From NCBI GenBank assembly GCA_002449575.1, contig DJXC01000186.1, positions 1-12,867 on the forward strand: 12,867 nucleotides of DNA, read 5' to 3'. The notes under the pieces are model-generated. The model did no database searches and was not told where the DNA came from. It worked only from the letters and a program-made list of their open reading frames with translations. Made by a program: the position numbers and the translations under genes. Below are positions 12,768 to 12,867 of the stretch, piece after piece. Source of the DNA: Ruminococcus sp. UBA7014 (GTDB taxonomy: Bacteria; Bacillota; Clostridia; Oscillospirales; Ruminococcaceae). Every line of letters begins with the position of its first letter. Within the stretch, counting starts at the first letter, position 1.

Positions 12768-12867
12768 AATGAAGATTCAGTTTTTGAATCAAAGCTTCCT
12801 GCAAAGTCTGCGAAAAATTAATGCCTGCATATTCCGCCTGTACATTCAGCCACGACGGAATAGAAAG
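12766..12867 (-). CDS. hicB: C-terminal fragment of a HicB-family antitoxin, start outside window
   Basis: The minus strand is open from the window edge for 33 codons and ends with TAA at 12768-12766. The peptide contains IPSWLNVQAEYAGINFSQ and then TLQEALIQKLNLH, which matches the usual C-terminal DNA-binding tail of HicB antitoxins (pattern PxWLNxxAExAGINFSQxLQEAL). HicB proteins block the HicA mRNA-cleaving toxin and repress their own operon. The N-terminal part and any hicA gene lie outside, so it is not known whether the pair is complete. It runs in the same direction as glmS but is separated from it by a hairpin and a promoter. Confidence 0.72.
   Translation of the reverse strand, partial: LSIPSWLNVQAEYAGINFSQTLQEALIQKLNLH

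Overview
The window looks like a chromosomal segment of a fibre-degrading Bacillota gut or rumen bacterium close to Ruminococcus (Oscillospiraceae). The support is a cellulosomal dockerin at the left edge, a moderately AT-rich composition, consensus sigma-A type promoters, the Gram-positive secG-rnr gene pair, BspA-like leucine-rich-repeat (LRR_5) surface proteins, and a RING-like zinc-finger/DUF2628 protein of a kind seen in this group. The species cannot be fixed from the sequence alone. No rRNA, tRNA, CRISPR array or mobile element was seen.

Layout, left to right. Positions 1-171 (+) hold the last 56 codons of a dockerin protein, closed by a bidirectional terminator (175-200). Everything after this lies on the minus strand. 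Read in the direction of transcription (right to left), the blocks are: (i) the C-terminal end of a HicB-type antitoxin (12766-12867) with a long hairpin at its end; (ii) a glmS promoter and short leader (12591-12677), then glmS and four consecutive BspA-like LRR genes, called LRR-A to LRR-D here (10748 down to 5628), joined by gaps of 12 and 14 bp and two 4-bp ATGA overlaps; (iii) a perfect-consensus promoter whose -35 box contains the stop codon of LRR-D, then secG, a terminator-like hairpin, and rnr (RNase R); (iv) a promoter in the 70-bp gap after rnr, then a three-gene operon of a RING-like zinc finger/DUF2628 membrane protein, a CPBP (Abi) intramembrane protease and an SDR oxidoreductase, which ends against the dockerin gene.

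How the genes may work together. glmS makes glucosamine-6-phosphate, the entry point to peptidoglycan and other amino-sugar polymers. The four LRR proteins each have a signal peptide, an LRR_5 ectodomain, one C-terminal membrane helix and a short cytoplasmic tail, so they should stand on the outer face of the membrane or in the wall. SecG, next downstream, is part of the translocon that would export them. No terminator separates glmS from the LRR genes or LRR-D from secG, so wall-precursor synthesis, surface proteins and export may share transcription; this is inference. The last operon joins a zinc-finger membrane protein to a membrane protease and a reductase. Its function is not known, and it is the other candidate here for an undescribed system. 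No glmS ribozyme was recognised in the short glmS leader.
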